Shown here: positions 43,921 through 55,300 of the stretch, one piece after another
Layout: every line of letters starts with the position of its first letter
How positions within the stretch are numbered: position 1 is the stretch's first letter
Assembly (NCBI GenBank): GCA_949358305.1
Contig: OX442314.1
Span: 2,483,087 to 2,547,086 of the forward strand
Direction: 5' to 3'
Source of the DNA: Strigamia acuminata
Lineage: Eukaryota; Arthropoda; Chilopoda; Geophilomorpha; Linotaeniidae
Length of the DNA stretch: 64,000 bases
The notes under the pieces: model-generated
What the model saw: only the letters and a program-made list of their open reading frames with translations
Database searches by the model: none
Told to the model about the DNA's origin: nothing
Translations under genes and position numbers: made by a program

Positions 43921-44347
43921 GGGGTGCCGTTCCAACGGCGAATCGCGTAAGGGCGAATCTGGCCATTCGGACGAATGGCGAATTTCGACTTTATTCTGTC
44001 CAAAAGCAGTCCCAATGACAAATTTCTCCCAATTCGCCATTGGGAACGTATTTGGACCTTTCTAATGGCGAATTTGTGGGGGCGCACATTTAGCATGACA
44101 ACAATTTACCACGACAAGTCAGCTCAATTAAATGTTTTTATACCAAAAAAACCAGTAAGGTTAGGTTTGCGGGGGGGTCAAGGGGGGGCGCAGCCCCTCC
44201 TTGTTAGCCCTTCTTAGGAATTAAACCTAAAATATACGTTTCCAATGGCGAATTTTCCTAGATTCGCCATTGGAAACGTCAAAATAGCTTTCCAATGGCG
44301 AATTTTGAAAATTCGCCCTTAGACGATTCGCCATTAGAACGGGTCCC
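43921..44347. mobile_element. TIR element with GGCGAAT ends and 8-bp target duplication (427 bp)
   Basis: GTTCCAACGGCGAATCG...AGGGCGAAT at the left is the inverse of ATTCGCCCTTAGACGATTCGCCATTAGAAC at the right. The 8 bp CTTGAGAT occur on both sides (43913-43920 and 44348-44355), pointing to a hAT-like or other 8-bp-TSD family. The word CAATGGCGAATTT recurs through the interior. Confidence 0.8.
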
Positions 44348-44659
44348 CTTGAGATATAGTTGTCAGAAAGCAAAGACGTGTTTCTTGTCCGCTATTTTCA
44401 TTTCAACACAACATTCAATGAAAGTTCACACAATCATGAGCAGCATTTGGAATAAATTTTCCCCTTCGTATTGTGTACGAAGTACGTGCGAAAGTTCCAC
44501 TTTCAAACTTGTGGCTGCAAGAATAGAAAAGAAAGATTGAATTAAAGCGTTGATTCCTCTTCTATTTCATGAATTACGAATAAAAACTTACGCAAACACA
44601 TCAAAACTTGGCTTAACTGTTGGAAAATGGTTTCCAAGTTTGCAGGTTTCATTCGGGAA

Positions 44660-44944
44660 TCATCCCACACTGACAAGTGAATTCATTAACAATATGCCAT
44701 TAACAAAATTGACTTTAACTATACTTATCGGGTCTGTTGGTTCCAAAGGTGGAGACGGAGATCGAATTTTAAGTACATTCCACGAAATATCTGCCATCGC
44801 TCTCAAACTCAGAGATTTTAAAGATGAAACTCTACTCATTTTTGTCAATCGCGGATCATCTCCGGCCGCCATTAGCAGAAGCTTGCTGGTCGACTGGCTG
44901 CGACCGGTCTTCGCCCGGTTCAAAAGCACACAACGACGCACCAC
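44660..44944 (-). CDS. Possible first exon of the LRR gene, divergent from RNF8-like
   Basis: The frame from the ATG at 44872 (or 44944) gives MAAGDDPRLTKMSRV followed by SLKSLSLRAMADISWNVLKI, which looks like the N-terminal segment of LRR/ZYG11-type proteins. The exact donor cannot be placed. It lies on the same strand as the LRR exon at 42177-40924, 2.5 kb away across two MITEs, and head to head with the RNF8-like gene. This is an inference only. Confidence 0.35.
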   Translation of the reverse strand: MVRRCVLLNRAKTGRSQSTSKLLLMAAGDDPRLTKMSRVSSLKSLSLRAMADISWNVLKIRSPSPPLEPTDPISIVKVNFVNGILLMNSLVSVG

Positions 44945-45132
44945 AGCGCGCGAAATTTCAAATTCAAATTCCCTATTTGTCCAAGCTCAAACCTAGAAGC
45001 AGTCACGCGGGATTACTCGGTTGTAATTGGTTGCACCTTGTGATTCTTCCATAAGCCACGGGATACGATATGACGTCATAAATGCGTATATGTGGTTTTA
45101 ATTTTAACACGATTAGTCAAATTGCCGATAAA

Positions 45133-46541
45133 ATGAATGCAGAACTTGAAAACGTACCGTGTTTAATTTCATACAAATTAAACACTCACTCACGTGTCTC
45201 CAAACCCACAGCGGACAGAATAATCGTTCTAAACAAGGATGCGGTAAAGAAATTGGTCGAATGTACGATTATTTAATCCAATTAAATGAAATTGTTTTTG
45301 AATCTCCAGTTTACCATTGGTCGCGCTAATTCCGCCGATTTCGTCATCAAAAATTCAATCGTATCTTCGAACCACGCTATTTTCACCAGACGTAAGGAAG
45401 TGTGGCAAGTGATGGACGATAACGTACGTAACAATCGCTAAAACCATGATTTTCTAATTTTCATTTTTTAAATAATTGATAGAGCACGAATGGAGTTTAC
45501 GTTAATGAGGTGAAATTAGAAGCGCGCAAAGCCAAGAGACTCAAACATGGCGACACGGTTTGTTTAGGAGAGGAAACAGCGAGCCGGGAATTGTTGTTCA
45601 CGTTCAAAAGTAACTGGAGCGGAGCGAGAGATAGAGGTCCATCTGGCGGCGATAAAATGAAGAAGGAAAACGAGAGATTGGAAAGAGTTGAAGCGCATGC
45701 AGCGTGAATTAAGCCAGCAGAAGAGGAAAGCAGAGGAAACGTTGAAACGAAGGCTGAAGAAGAAGGAAGAGGAATTCGAAAAGAAAATGGCAAAAATTTT
45801 ATTCTTTTTTATAATTTTTTTTTAAATAATTAACAAAAATTAATTGTGATTAATTTTTAGGCGAATGAGAAGGAGAAAGTTCGGGCTCTGCGGAGAAATG
45901 AAGGAGAAATACAATTTGAAAGATTTGTCGACAACATGAAGCGTCAGGTGGACGCTAATCGATCGCAGTTGAAGTTGGCGGAAGACGGCGATAAGATTCG
46001 GTTGGAACGGATGCTCGAAGTGAAGGAGCGACATCTGGCGATTGTGAGTAAGGAATTGGAGACCATGGCGGAGAAACACAAAAGTCAAAGCGAAATTGTG
46101 ACGAAACTCAGCTCGGTGCTCGAAAGCGAACTCGAGTGCTGCGTTTGTTCGGAAATGATAATCAAGGTGATTTTCATTTTTGCTTTTTAATATTTATTAA
46201 TTATTATATTTAATCTAATGTTTCAGGCTGTTGTGTTGAATTGTTCGCATTCGTTCTGCTCGTACTGCATCAACGAATGGAAGATAGAAAAGTTTGAATG
46301 TCCGGTTTGTCGAACAGAGATCACGAGCCAAACTCCGTCGCGAGTTTTAGATTCGATAATCGATTGCATGGTGGACACGTGGTCCAGCAAATTGAAAACT
46401 CGTCGTCGACGATTACTTGAGAGTAGAATGAGCAACCAACACCAGCAAAGTGTGCAAGAACGTCCTGGATCTCGTCATTCTGTGCACGAAGTTGCTGTTC
46501 TACGATTTTCTTTCGGGCAACAATGTTATGTCTTAGAATAA
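45133..46541 (+). CDS. RNF8: RNF8-like FHA-RING E3 ubiquitin ligase, 5 exons, with a +1 frameshift in exon 3
   Basis: Exons are 45133-45243, 45310-45423, 45483-45789, 45861-46166 and 46227-46541. Exons 1-3 encode an FHA domain (FTIGRANSADFVI, SSNHAIF, NSTNGVYVNEVKL). A coiled coil follows (MQRELSQQKRKAEETLKRR...). Exons 4-5 encode a C3HC4 RING split by an intron: CCVCSEMIIK, then LNCSHSFCSYCINEWK and CPVCR. FHA-coil-RING order and CSHSFCSYCINEW are typical of RNF8, which ubiquitinates chromatin at DNA breaks. Exon 3 is 307 bp: the frame from the FHA domain hits TGA at 45704 (VEAHAA*), while the coiled coil is in the +1 frame from about 45685. The exon 3/4 intron has no GT donor; the consistent join is ATG/GC...AG. 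So either a sequencing error or incipient decay. The C-terminus past LLESRM is not conserved. Confidence 0.82.
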
Positions 46542-46579
46542 TCTTCGTTTTCCGATTCTTCTGACTCATTTAAAGTGCT

Positions 46580-47160
46580 TGTTGAGTTTTGCCTTATTTA
46601 CATTTATTTTACACCATTTTCTACCACGGTTGATCTAAAAAACATGCGCAGTTATTGTAGAAGAACCTTATGCTCTGTTTTGGCATTTAAAGTGCATGTT
46701 GGGCTGGAATTTAAATGATTTTTATTTTTACCTGACGTGTTATTGTTGTCAGTTGTCACACGTCTGAGGATGTAATGTGAAGATGCGCAATTTCTTCTCG
46801 ACTTTCTTCGCTGTTTTATGTTTTGCAGCAGTTTTGTAAGTAAAGGTCTAGTAAATAAAGCAGTCCATCCATATATCATTTTACATTCGACTTTATTTGA
46901 ATTTATTCGAGGACAAAGTCGTTGTCGGAGTAGAAGACGAGTTAGCGTCGGTTCTGGGCGGAGGCCTGGGCGGATTCCTCGGCGCAGGTTGTACTGGTCG
47001 GATGATGGCGTTGGCATAAGCGTTGGCGGCGACCATCAGTTGGGCTTGGGCTTGAAGATTCTGCTGCAACAGTTCGGCTTAGACTTGCTGCTGCTGCATG
47101 AGACGATTTGGCCATGCTCATTGACCATGGGCATGAAGCCCTGCGCTTAATATACGTATA
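46580..47160 (-). pseudogene. Unassigned decayed coding fragment, Gln/Ala- and Pro-rich
   Basis: On the minus strand 47130-46900 reads in pieces as GFMPMVNEHGQIV, then in another frame LMQQQQV*AELLQQNLQAQA, VAANAYANAIIRPVQPAP and NPPRPPPRTDANSS. A stop and frame changes separate the pieces. It looks like a retrocopy fragment of a Gln-rich protein; I do not recognise the parent. Confidence 0.4.
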
Positions 47161-47639
47161 CAGCAAGTATCAGGTTTTGATTTGATTTGAAGAAATTTAA
47201 GCAAAATTTTGAGTTACAAACAAAAACAAAATGTCATTTGAAATAAAATTAGAAGGACAAAAAAAAACAGCTTTTAACACTATTTTTTACTAGATTTTGG
47301 AAGAAATAATAAATTGGAAATAAAATGAGAAAAATATACAGAAACGGCAGATTTTGTTTCGTGGATGAAACAAATTTAAACATGTTACAGTTTTCTGAAA
47401 TTTGAGTTGAACACAAAATGCAATTTCAAATACAGAACTTTCAACGCAAAAATAAATAAATAAATGCAGAAATAATAACACGTTTTCATGGTAAGCGTTA
47501 TTTTCTTTACCAGAGATATTTTCTACCGGGAATATTTTCGACATGGTTGAAAGAAATTCTGATAACAAATATTTATATAATAGTTATTTTTAAAAATTAA
47601 ATTGAAACGCATTAATGCACCAATTAAAACAGAAATTAA

Positions 47640-47850
47640 ATCGTTTTGAATTTAAGAATACAGGAATATGCACACAAATAGCACTTGAATTGTTTTCTCT
47701 CGTGTGGGTTAATAAAGGTTTATTCAAATCCTCACTTCGAGTCGAGGAGAAGGCACACTAAAGGCAATTTCATGGTTTTTCTCCCGTATGTATTTATAAA
47801 TAAATTTTCAAATTCCTATTTCGATTGCAAGATAAAACACAATTTTTCGT
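47640..47850 (-). pseudogene. Decayed C2H2 zinc-finger remnants
   Basis: The minus strand contains THTGEKP-like and HTREN linker remnants and single Cys/His positions in broken frames, spaced as in the intact array at 48024-48878. The plus-strand words TTTTCTCCCGTATG and GTGTGGGTTAATAAA are shared with the intact gene. These appear to be lost fingers from the 3' end or an older duplicate. Confidence 0.6.
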
Positions 47851-48023
47851 GTGACGCTCACCATAAAAAATTGGAAATAAAACGAGAAAAATATAGAAAC
47901 GCAGGTTTTGATGTCTGGATTCAACAAATTGAAGCAAAATTTTTGAGTTGAAAACAATAACAAAATGTCATTTGAAATAAAATTAGAATTACAGAATTAC
48001 GAACTTAATGAACAATGTGATTT

Positions 48024-48878
48024 TTACTTTGTATGCTTTGTCAAATGTTTTTTAAAAGTATCATTTCGACTACTAGAATAAGCACACAAATGGCACTTGA
48101 ATGGTTTTTCTCCAGTATGGGTTAACAAATGCATTTTTAAATTACTACTTGTAGTACAGGAATATGCACACAAATGGCACTTGAATGGTTTTTCTCCTGT
48201 GTGGGTTAATAAATGCTTTTTTAGACTTCCACTTTCTCTGCAGGAATAAACACACAAATGGCACTTGAATGGCTTTTCTCCGGTATGGGTCAATAAATGT
48301 CTTCTTAAAACCCCACTTCCAATACAGGAATAATCACACAAATGGCACTTGAATGGTTTTTCTCCTGAATGGGTTAATAGATGACTTTTTAAATTCCCAC
48401 TTTGATTGCAAGAATAATCACACAAATGACAATTGAATGGTTTTTCTCCACTATGGGTTAACATATGATTTTTTAGAGTTCCACTTTCACTGCTGCAATA
48501 ATCACATAAATGGCACTTGAAAGGTTTTTCTCCCGTATGGATTAATAAATGTTTTCTTAAATTACCACTTTGAATGCAGGAATAATCACATAAATGGCAC
48601 TTGAAAGGTTTTTCTCCCGTATGGATTAATAAATGTTTTCTTAAACTGCCACTTTGAATGCAGGAATAAACACACAAATGGCACTTGAAAGGTTTTTCTC
48701 CAGTATGAGTTCTCATATGGACAATCATGCATTGTTTAAGTCGAAAGGAAAGTGCACATGTTTGACATTTGTAAGGCTTTTCACCAGTGTGTTTGAGCAT
48801 GTGATGTTTCAAAAGATAACAATTTGAACACGAATAGTCGCACAAATTGCAACTGTATATTTGAAGTTTACTTTCCAT
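48024..48878 (-). CDS. C2H2 zinc-finger protein with ten tandem fingers (284 aa)
   Basis: A single uninterrupted frame from the ATG at 48878 to TAA at 48024 encodes ten C-x2-C-x12-H-x3-H fingers with TGEKPF or SGEKPF linkers and almost no other sequence. Fingers 3-10 share the CHLC-[DVA]-YSC core and differ mainly in the DNA-contacting helix (e.g. IQSGSLRKH, NQSGNLKSH, TTSSNLKMH). This points to internal finger duplication under changing specificity. It is probably a DNA-binding nuclear protein; no KRAB, ZAD or other effector domain is present. An upstream non-coding exon is possible (CAGTTTTTCGCAG at about 48894). Confidence 0.9.
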   Translation of the reverse strand: MESKLQIYSCNLCDYSCSNCYLLKHHMLKHTGEKPYKCQTCALSFRLKQCMIVHMRTHTGEKPFKCHLCVYSCIQSGSLRKHLLIHTGEKPFKCHLCDYSCIQSGNLRKHLLIHTGEKPFKCHLCDYCSSESGTLKNHMLTHSGEKPFNCHLCDYSCNQSGNLKSHLLTHSGEKPFKCHLCDYSCIGSGVLRRHLLTHTGEKPFKCHLCVYSCRESGSLKKHLLTHTGEKPFKCHLCAYSCTTSSNLKMHLLTHTGEKPFKCHLCAYSSSRNDTFKKHLTKHTK

Positions 48879-51800
48879 TTTTGACTTTCAGTTTTTCGCA
48901 GATGACTCCCGATGACGCCGAAGTAAACTTATTCTGAAATTTAAAAAAAATTATTTAATTCTTTAATTTGTTCCCCTGACCGCTCATCTACCCTAGCGCT
49001 ACTCTGCTGATCAATCTACTCGCTTTACAAACCTGTAACTGATTTTAACTTAAAAAATATACGTTGTGAGGTCACTAGAGATCTCTGATTACAAAGAATC
49101 GAGTCGAAATGAGCCCTGGTAGACAAGAATCGCAATCGAATGCAATTCGTCTGTTAGGCCTAACTTTTGTAGCCCGAGCACAATTGCACCATACGTTTAT
49201 AAACTAGAACATATAAAATTAAAACGCAATCAAAAGAAATCCACAGATTCGTATCTCCTTCTTCAACCATCTGTCTGTAAATCTTTCAAATTTTTCAAGT
49301 ATTTAGAAGCTTTGATACCTTTAAGACGTAATAGAAATGACGAACGAGAAAGTGAGATGTGAGGCGTGGTAAACAATGTCACAACAAACCCACACCCGAC
49401 GGCGCACACACAAACCCAATAAATAAGCACTCAGAGGATTAGTTGAGCGCATCTCAGCATTCTGGCTTTATTTTTTGCTCAGACCAGGGGTCCTGTCCAT
49501 TTATTGTTGAAGTACTTATAAAATGTCGAACCAAGAAAAGGAGACAAAACCTTGCCAGGCAGGGGTCAATTATAGTTTTTTAGATGAAATAAAATTGCAG
49601 GTCTCTTTCCACCTTATGTGAGAATGATTAGACAACCATTAGGTTTGGTTGTTGTAACCTTTTATTGTAAACTACTAGTCCAAGGTCCATGTTAGGAGAT
49701 GAAAAGTGCCCCTCGTGCTTTCCTGCAATGTCGCCAGTAAGTCTTCCATAGGATAATTAAAATATATTTAGTTTAAAAATAATAAAAGCAAGAATTGTTT
49801 TTTTTTATTATAATTTTCCTCTTTTTAATTTTTTTGTCAATTTTTTTTATAAACTATTTTCGTAGTTAAATAAAGAACTCTAATTTCTATTTGTTTGGTT
49901 ATGCGCCACTAGATGGCGCCATCGATTTTAATACAGACAGGATTTGTCAGAAGATTTATTTGTACAAGTTTTCGGTAAAAATACATTTAGTAGAAAAAAA
50001 TTAAGGGTTGATATTGTCAATTGTTCAACGCTGAACTGCCTAACCGCGGAAATAAAAGACAATAATTTGTATAAATTCTTTTGGAGCAATAGCGAAGCCG
50101 CGCGCGCATGTGACTTCACATTTTGCTCAGTGCATGACTGCCCGTAACGATTACATCACATCCGGTTAATGGCGCGGCGTTTGTTGCTTGGACATCATCT
50201 CCTTCTATCCATTACTAACAAACCTAAAATCGTATTGAAGAGCAGTGAAAAACAATGTTCTCTTAAGGTATGTGACATTCTGCTCTGAAATTCCATTTTT
50301 AATTAGAGATTACGAAATTTTATTCGCGATTGAATCGAACGATGTGTAGCGTTGAGCTGGTTGAATTTCATATTAATGATTTGGACATTTGGTTTTGTAA
50401 AACTGCTTTTTACTTATGACTAGTATTTACTATGCGCCAATTTTCATTTGTTATATCCGAATCTGTTATAAATTAGAAGTTCGACCCAATTTTAAATGTT
50501 AAAAAGTCGTCACAAATTCTAGTCTAGAACTTCTAACACGCAATTAATTGAGCATTCGCAACACGTTGAATTGTACGAATATTTAGCATCGCACGATGGT
50601 TGATTTTGTATCAATGATTTTGAAATTTGTTAAGACTGCATTCTAAGGTATAAATTAAGATTAATTAAATTGGCGATAATTGTGTACAATTAACTAATCC
50701 TTTAGTTCTCTGGTTCTTAATATTTGAAGCCGTCGGCACCCCCTTGACCACCCCTTACCCAAAGGAAAATAATGTTTAGATCTAATTTTTTACTGGTGTC
50801 ACTTAACCACTCATGTATTAAACATTTTTCTGAAGTGGTTAAAAATTCAAAAGTTCAAAATTGATAAAATTTTATAATTACAAAATTGCCTTAATTAATG
50901 AAACTCTCTATTTCAAAATGCGACAGAATATTTCCAAATGTGACAGAAAATTTCAAAATGTGACAGAAAATTTCAAACTGTGACAGAATATTTCAAAATG
51001 TGACAGAATACTTCAAATTGTGAGAGAATTTTTCCAAATTCTGAGAGAATATTTCAAAATGCGACAGAATATTTCAAACTGTGACAGAATATTTAACTGC
51101 ACTGCACATTTAACATGCAAAATTTTACGTTTAGACTGGTTTAAAAATATACTAAAAACAAGTTTAAATGACACTATGAGTCCGCCTTCTGTCCACAACG
51201 TTGCATTAATTATTCGAAATTTAAATTGCACATGGTAACTAACTGTTATCTTAATAAATTAATACGGAATACGTAATAAGTTGGTGATGAAGTTACGAGT
51301 GTTGTGAGATTTTAATTGTGCTTACAAGATAAAATATTTCTATGTTGAACAATATATCTGAGAATTTACCACTATCTATGTCATAAACATACAACCAATG
51401 TGGAGATTGCAAAACAGTCACCTTTTAGCTCTCCAATGACCAATCCCAAAGCATGTAACTCTCCGCATATGAAACTGATTAGTTTTATTTTGCCGGTGCT
51501 GCCATCTGTTATGAGTGTTTCAAACATGTTGCATTCAAATTTAATTCCACATGATGGTATGATTGACTTTGAATTGGTTGATTGATTGTTGCGATTAAGT
51601 CAGCTCTCATCTTATCTTGCAAGAAGATTCATGTTGACCTAATTGTCTAGACAATCACTCATCGTGCTATGGATAATTAAAACTTTATTTCGAGAGACTC
51701 TTTTTGAGAAAATATGTGACTTCAATTATTGTTCAGACTATGCTACTTTTTAAACGCTTGTTTTGCTACTTCACAGCTATTTATCAGCTCTGCCTTGTGT

Positions 51801-52345
51801 GAAAAGTGTATTTAAAAGTGGCTGTTGTGCAAGAAAGAAAAGAATTTGTTGTATTCTGGTGATGTTGAGATGTGTAGCAGCAGCTGAAAGATGCTGACAC
51901 TCTATCTACGTCTTAAACTGCAATGCTTTGTTTGGAGAAAGTGCATAGGGAGAAACAACGTGAGCACCCTGATTGGTTTCCGTAATTTTCAGGGGGTCAT
52001 GCGCAGTAAGAAGGAGGATAATAAAAGAGGGTCTGCAAGATTGCAATAAAGAGGACAAAAAACTTCACTGCAAAACACTGCACAAGTGGCGTAAGCACTA
52101 ACTGTAAATGCTTTAAATAGAAAGCGGGCGTTTTGTTGTCAGAATCTAAATTCCTCCATGACTTTTTCGTGTTTTTGATCAATTTAGACATTTATTTTAG
52201 TCGTTTTGTTCAATTTAGTTTGATTTAGACCTGCGTTGTAAAGGACATGTTGCATTCCATTAGAGCATTTACAGTACAAATTCAATGCATCCAGTTATAA
52301 GCTAAGCAGTGCTTTATTATTTTAAACCCGTGGAAATAAGGCCAA
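48879..52345. other. Intergenic region, mostly unassigned
   Basis: No gene is recognised. A tandem TTTCAAAATGTGACAGAATA repeat (20 bp, about seven copies) lies at 50920-51085. At 50140-50270 a GC-richer block ending AATGTTCTCTTAAG/GTATGT resembles a 5'-UTR exon with donor, but no downstream coding exon was found. Confidence 0.45.
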
Positions 52346-55300
52346 TCAAAATTGAAGAAGAGAAAAGAAGGAGAAACCAGTAAGAATACCAATAATAGAT
52401 CCTATCTGACAAAATAACTTTACAATGGTAATCTCTGGCTGTTCTTCAATTATTTCTCTGATGTTATTTTCAAAGCTATACGAAACAGATTTTGTGAAGA
52501 CTTTCCAGTCCTCTATGTTGCTGGTGATTGAAGGATTGAAGATGGTTTCTTGACAAGATGCTTTGCAGGAACATTCTTCCTTGGGGTATGTCGTCATCAG
52601 AGTTTTCAAATATGTCTCGTAAGTTGTTTTAGCCGTCTCTTGAGATAGGCAAATGGGGAATTTACTTTTATCCATGGATGGAAGTCTAGTAATACAACAA
52701 TATTTAATGGAAATATACAGTGTGCCATGACACATGATTTTTTCCAGTTATTAAAAATTGTGCATACATTTGAACTGTTTGGGTGCACGAGGGTAGCAAG
52801 GTAGATCAAATGTGACAAATTAAATTTATTGGTAAAAATGACAATTTGTGACGATTCTACTTTTAGGCTAAATTATTAGCCATTTTAATAGATAAATCAG
52901 TTTAAACAAGACGTTGCTAAACCTAGCAACAACCTAACCGAGGCAAGCTACGGAATTCCTTGCAGCATGAATCATTAATCGAATAGAAATAACTTACGGT
53001 TTTGTATGACATAAAACATGTTTATTAACATTATAAATGGGTTCGGGGTTCTGGGCACTTGTAAACGGGCGGCATCAACTGGTTGAGGATCCGGGCGAAG
53101 CCAGAGGGATACGGCTGACTTTACGGCATCGTCACAATGAACGCTACGGAGACGTATTCAATCCCGTGGCACGAACAGCTATTTAATGTGAAGAGTCCTT
53201 CACATTTGATGGGAATATTCTTTAGAATATTCCAGGATCTAATTAATACAAAGTTATTAGCGGAATATAACAATTTATTGTTTTATTATTATTATTGGGG
53301 CGGGGACAGTCACGATGGTTGAGAGAACCATCGCGGGAGTTGTTGAGACTCCATCCGCCAGCATGCCTTACGACGACAAGATCTCGTGATCAGGCGCCGA
53401 GTATTTGTTTGTGCACGACAAGTCGCTTTCAGTGGTACCAACCACTGGGTAAACATTTCCTGGGATTACCAGAGCGGCATTACCAATACCCGAGTATTTG
53501 TTTAATGTAATATTTTCACGGCTATTACTCACGAACTACCAACCTGGCGTGTTTACCTGTAAATAGTGTTTTAACCGACCTCTAAAATACGGAAGGACCT
53601 CCTGTACGAGAGCGAACCCTGAGAATATGGCTGTCCATATTTGTTTCGTCTTCGGGTTCGACTTCCCGCATACATGCTCTGGCAGAGCGTCTAGCCTACG
53701 ACCAAAGAATCGCATCGACAGATGCGACCGTTACCGATCATAAGATGGCACAGGTTAATCATCCTGTGCTTGGATGCTTGGATGCTTGGATGCTTGGATG
53801 ATTTACTATGTCACCGTACAGATCTCGCTGTTCCTTGGAACAGCAAGCTAAAGCTACAAGGCTATTTCATCTATTTAACATGTCTATTATCGGAGTCAGC
53901 CTTCCCGAAAGGGCCCTACAACAACAATAACAAAATAGTATTAATACTAATTGTGAAAAGCTGAGGAGGCCCGATGTGTCGATAGTGAAAGAGAGATCAA
54001 ACGATAACCAATACAACTACAGACAATATAAACATATTCAGTATCAAGCCAAGAGGGTTTTCTGGTGAGAAACCAGAACAGTGATATTGGCGATAGCCAA
54101 TCAGATGTCCGAATCGATGGATTCGTGGGTCACTTTAGTCCCGACCTAGTAGAAGACTTGGTCTGGACCTAGCAGAAGACTTGGTCCGGACCTAGCAGAA
54201 GACTGGGTCCAAGAGAGTCCGATTGGTTCTCCCCTTTAAGGTAAGTAAAACGGGTTATTGAGTCGGTAGAATCAATATCTCAACTAAATAATATTTAATT
54301 ATGCTGAATAAAATATCTTATATTTTATTCCCGTCAACAAAACAATGATTTATCATAATTCTAAACTTTCTCGAGTTTAAACTGCGGGCGTTATTTAAAC
54401 AGCGCCATCTAGTGTGAACATTAGTTATTACGGTGTTTATAACCGTCACAAATTGCTTATGTTATGATCATTTTTTTCAATGATTTGAAAGCTTTAAACA
54501 TAAATAATTTTTTTTTAGTTTAAAAATTTTTCAGAAACTTTAATAAATTGTGCTTCTCCAACATTTTTGTTGTTTTTGTTGTTTATAAACACCAATAATC
54601 ACAGAAACGGAATCTTTGAATACACCGGCTGTTACCAATAAATTTGCTCCACTTGATTGTTAGAAATATACCGTATACTCAAACAATGTGTGTAGTGTAT
54701 GATTTGTAAATTGCAATATGGGATGCACGGTAATTAGTGGATGAATTACAAGTTACCTGCAATTGAAAGGTTGTTGCTCAAGTTTCTTTTCAAAGCAGTC
54801 TTCTTCACATCTTAAAACTTCATCATTTGGTCTGCAAGGACTTCTCGGGGTATTTAATCGAACAAGCTGGAAAGATTAATCAACTAAGTGGCAATTTGAA
54901 CAGATTGAACAAATTGGGGCCCCAAATCAAAGAAAAATTTGATTTTGTCAAAACTGTCGATAATTTCTCAAAAGTGACAACAATTTATCAAATTTGATAA
55001 ATCCGTCAATTTACGGTCGGCGCATTCAATAGCACTCGTTAAACATTTTTTCTATTTATATTTTTTTAATCAAGAGATTTAAATGACAACTGATGCAGAT
55101 TAAATTGGGTGCCATTTTTGAAATCTAATCACTCTATTTAAAATATTGCAATGGCTTTTCGAATGTGCTTATACTCTGGCTTAGGTTGGCCTTTCGCCCA
55201 TTGGTCGAGCCACACACAAAAATAGACCAAAACACCAGAAATGCAATTCATGTTCACTACAAATTTTTTCAAAGTGAACCAAGTTCTAGATCGCGAACTT

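Noticed and set aside
44550-44996. 148-codon plus-strand ORF upstream of RNF8-like
   Set aside because: The opposite strand gives a more protein-like N-terminus (MAAGDDPRLTKM...); the plus ORF has no recognisable motif.
53137-53964. Plus-strand ORFs of 60-80 codons, repeated at 56617-57444
   Set aside because: They lie inside the solo LTR, have no recognisable domain, and recur only because of the segmental duplication.
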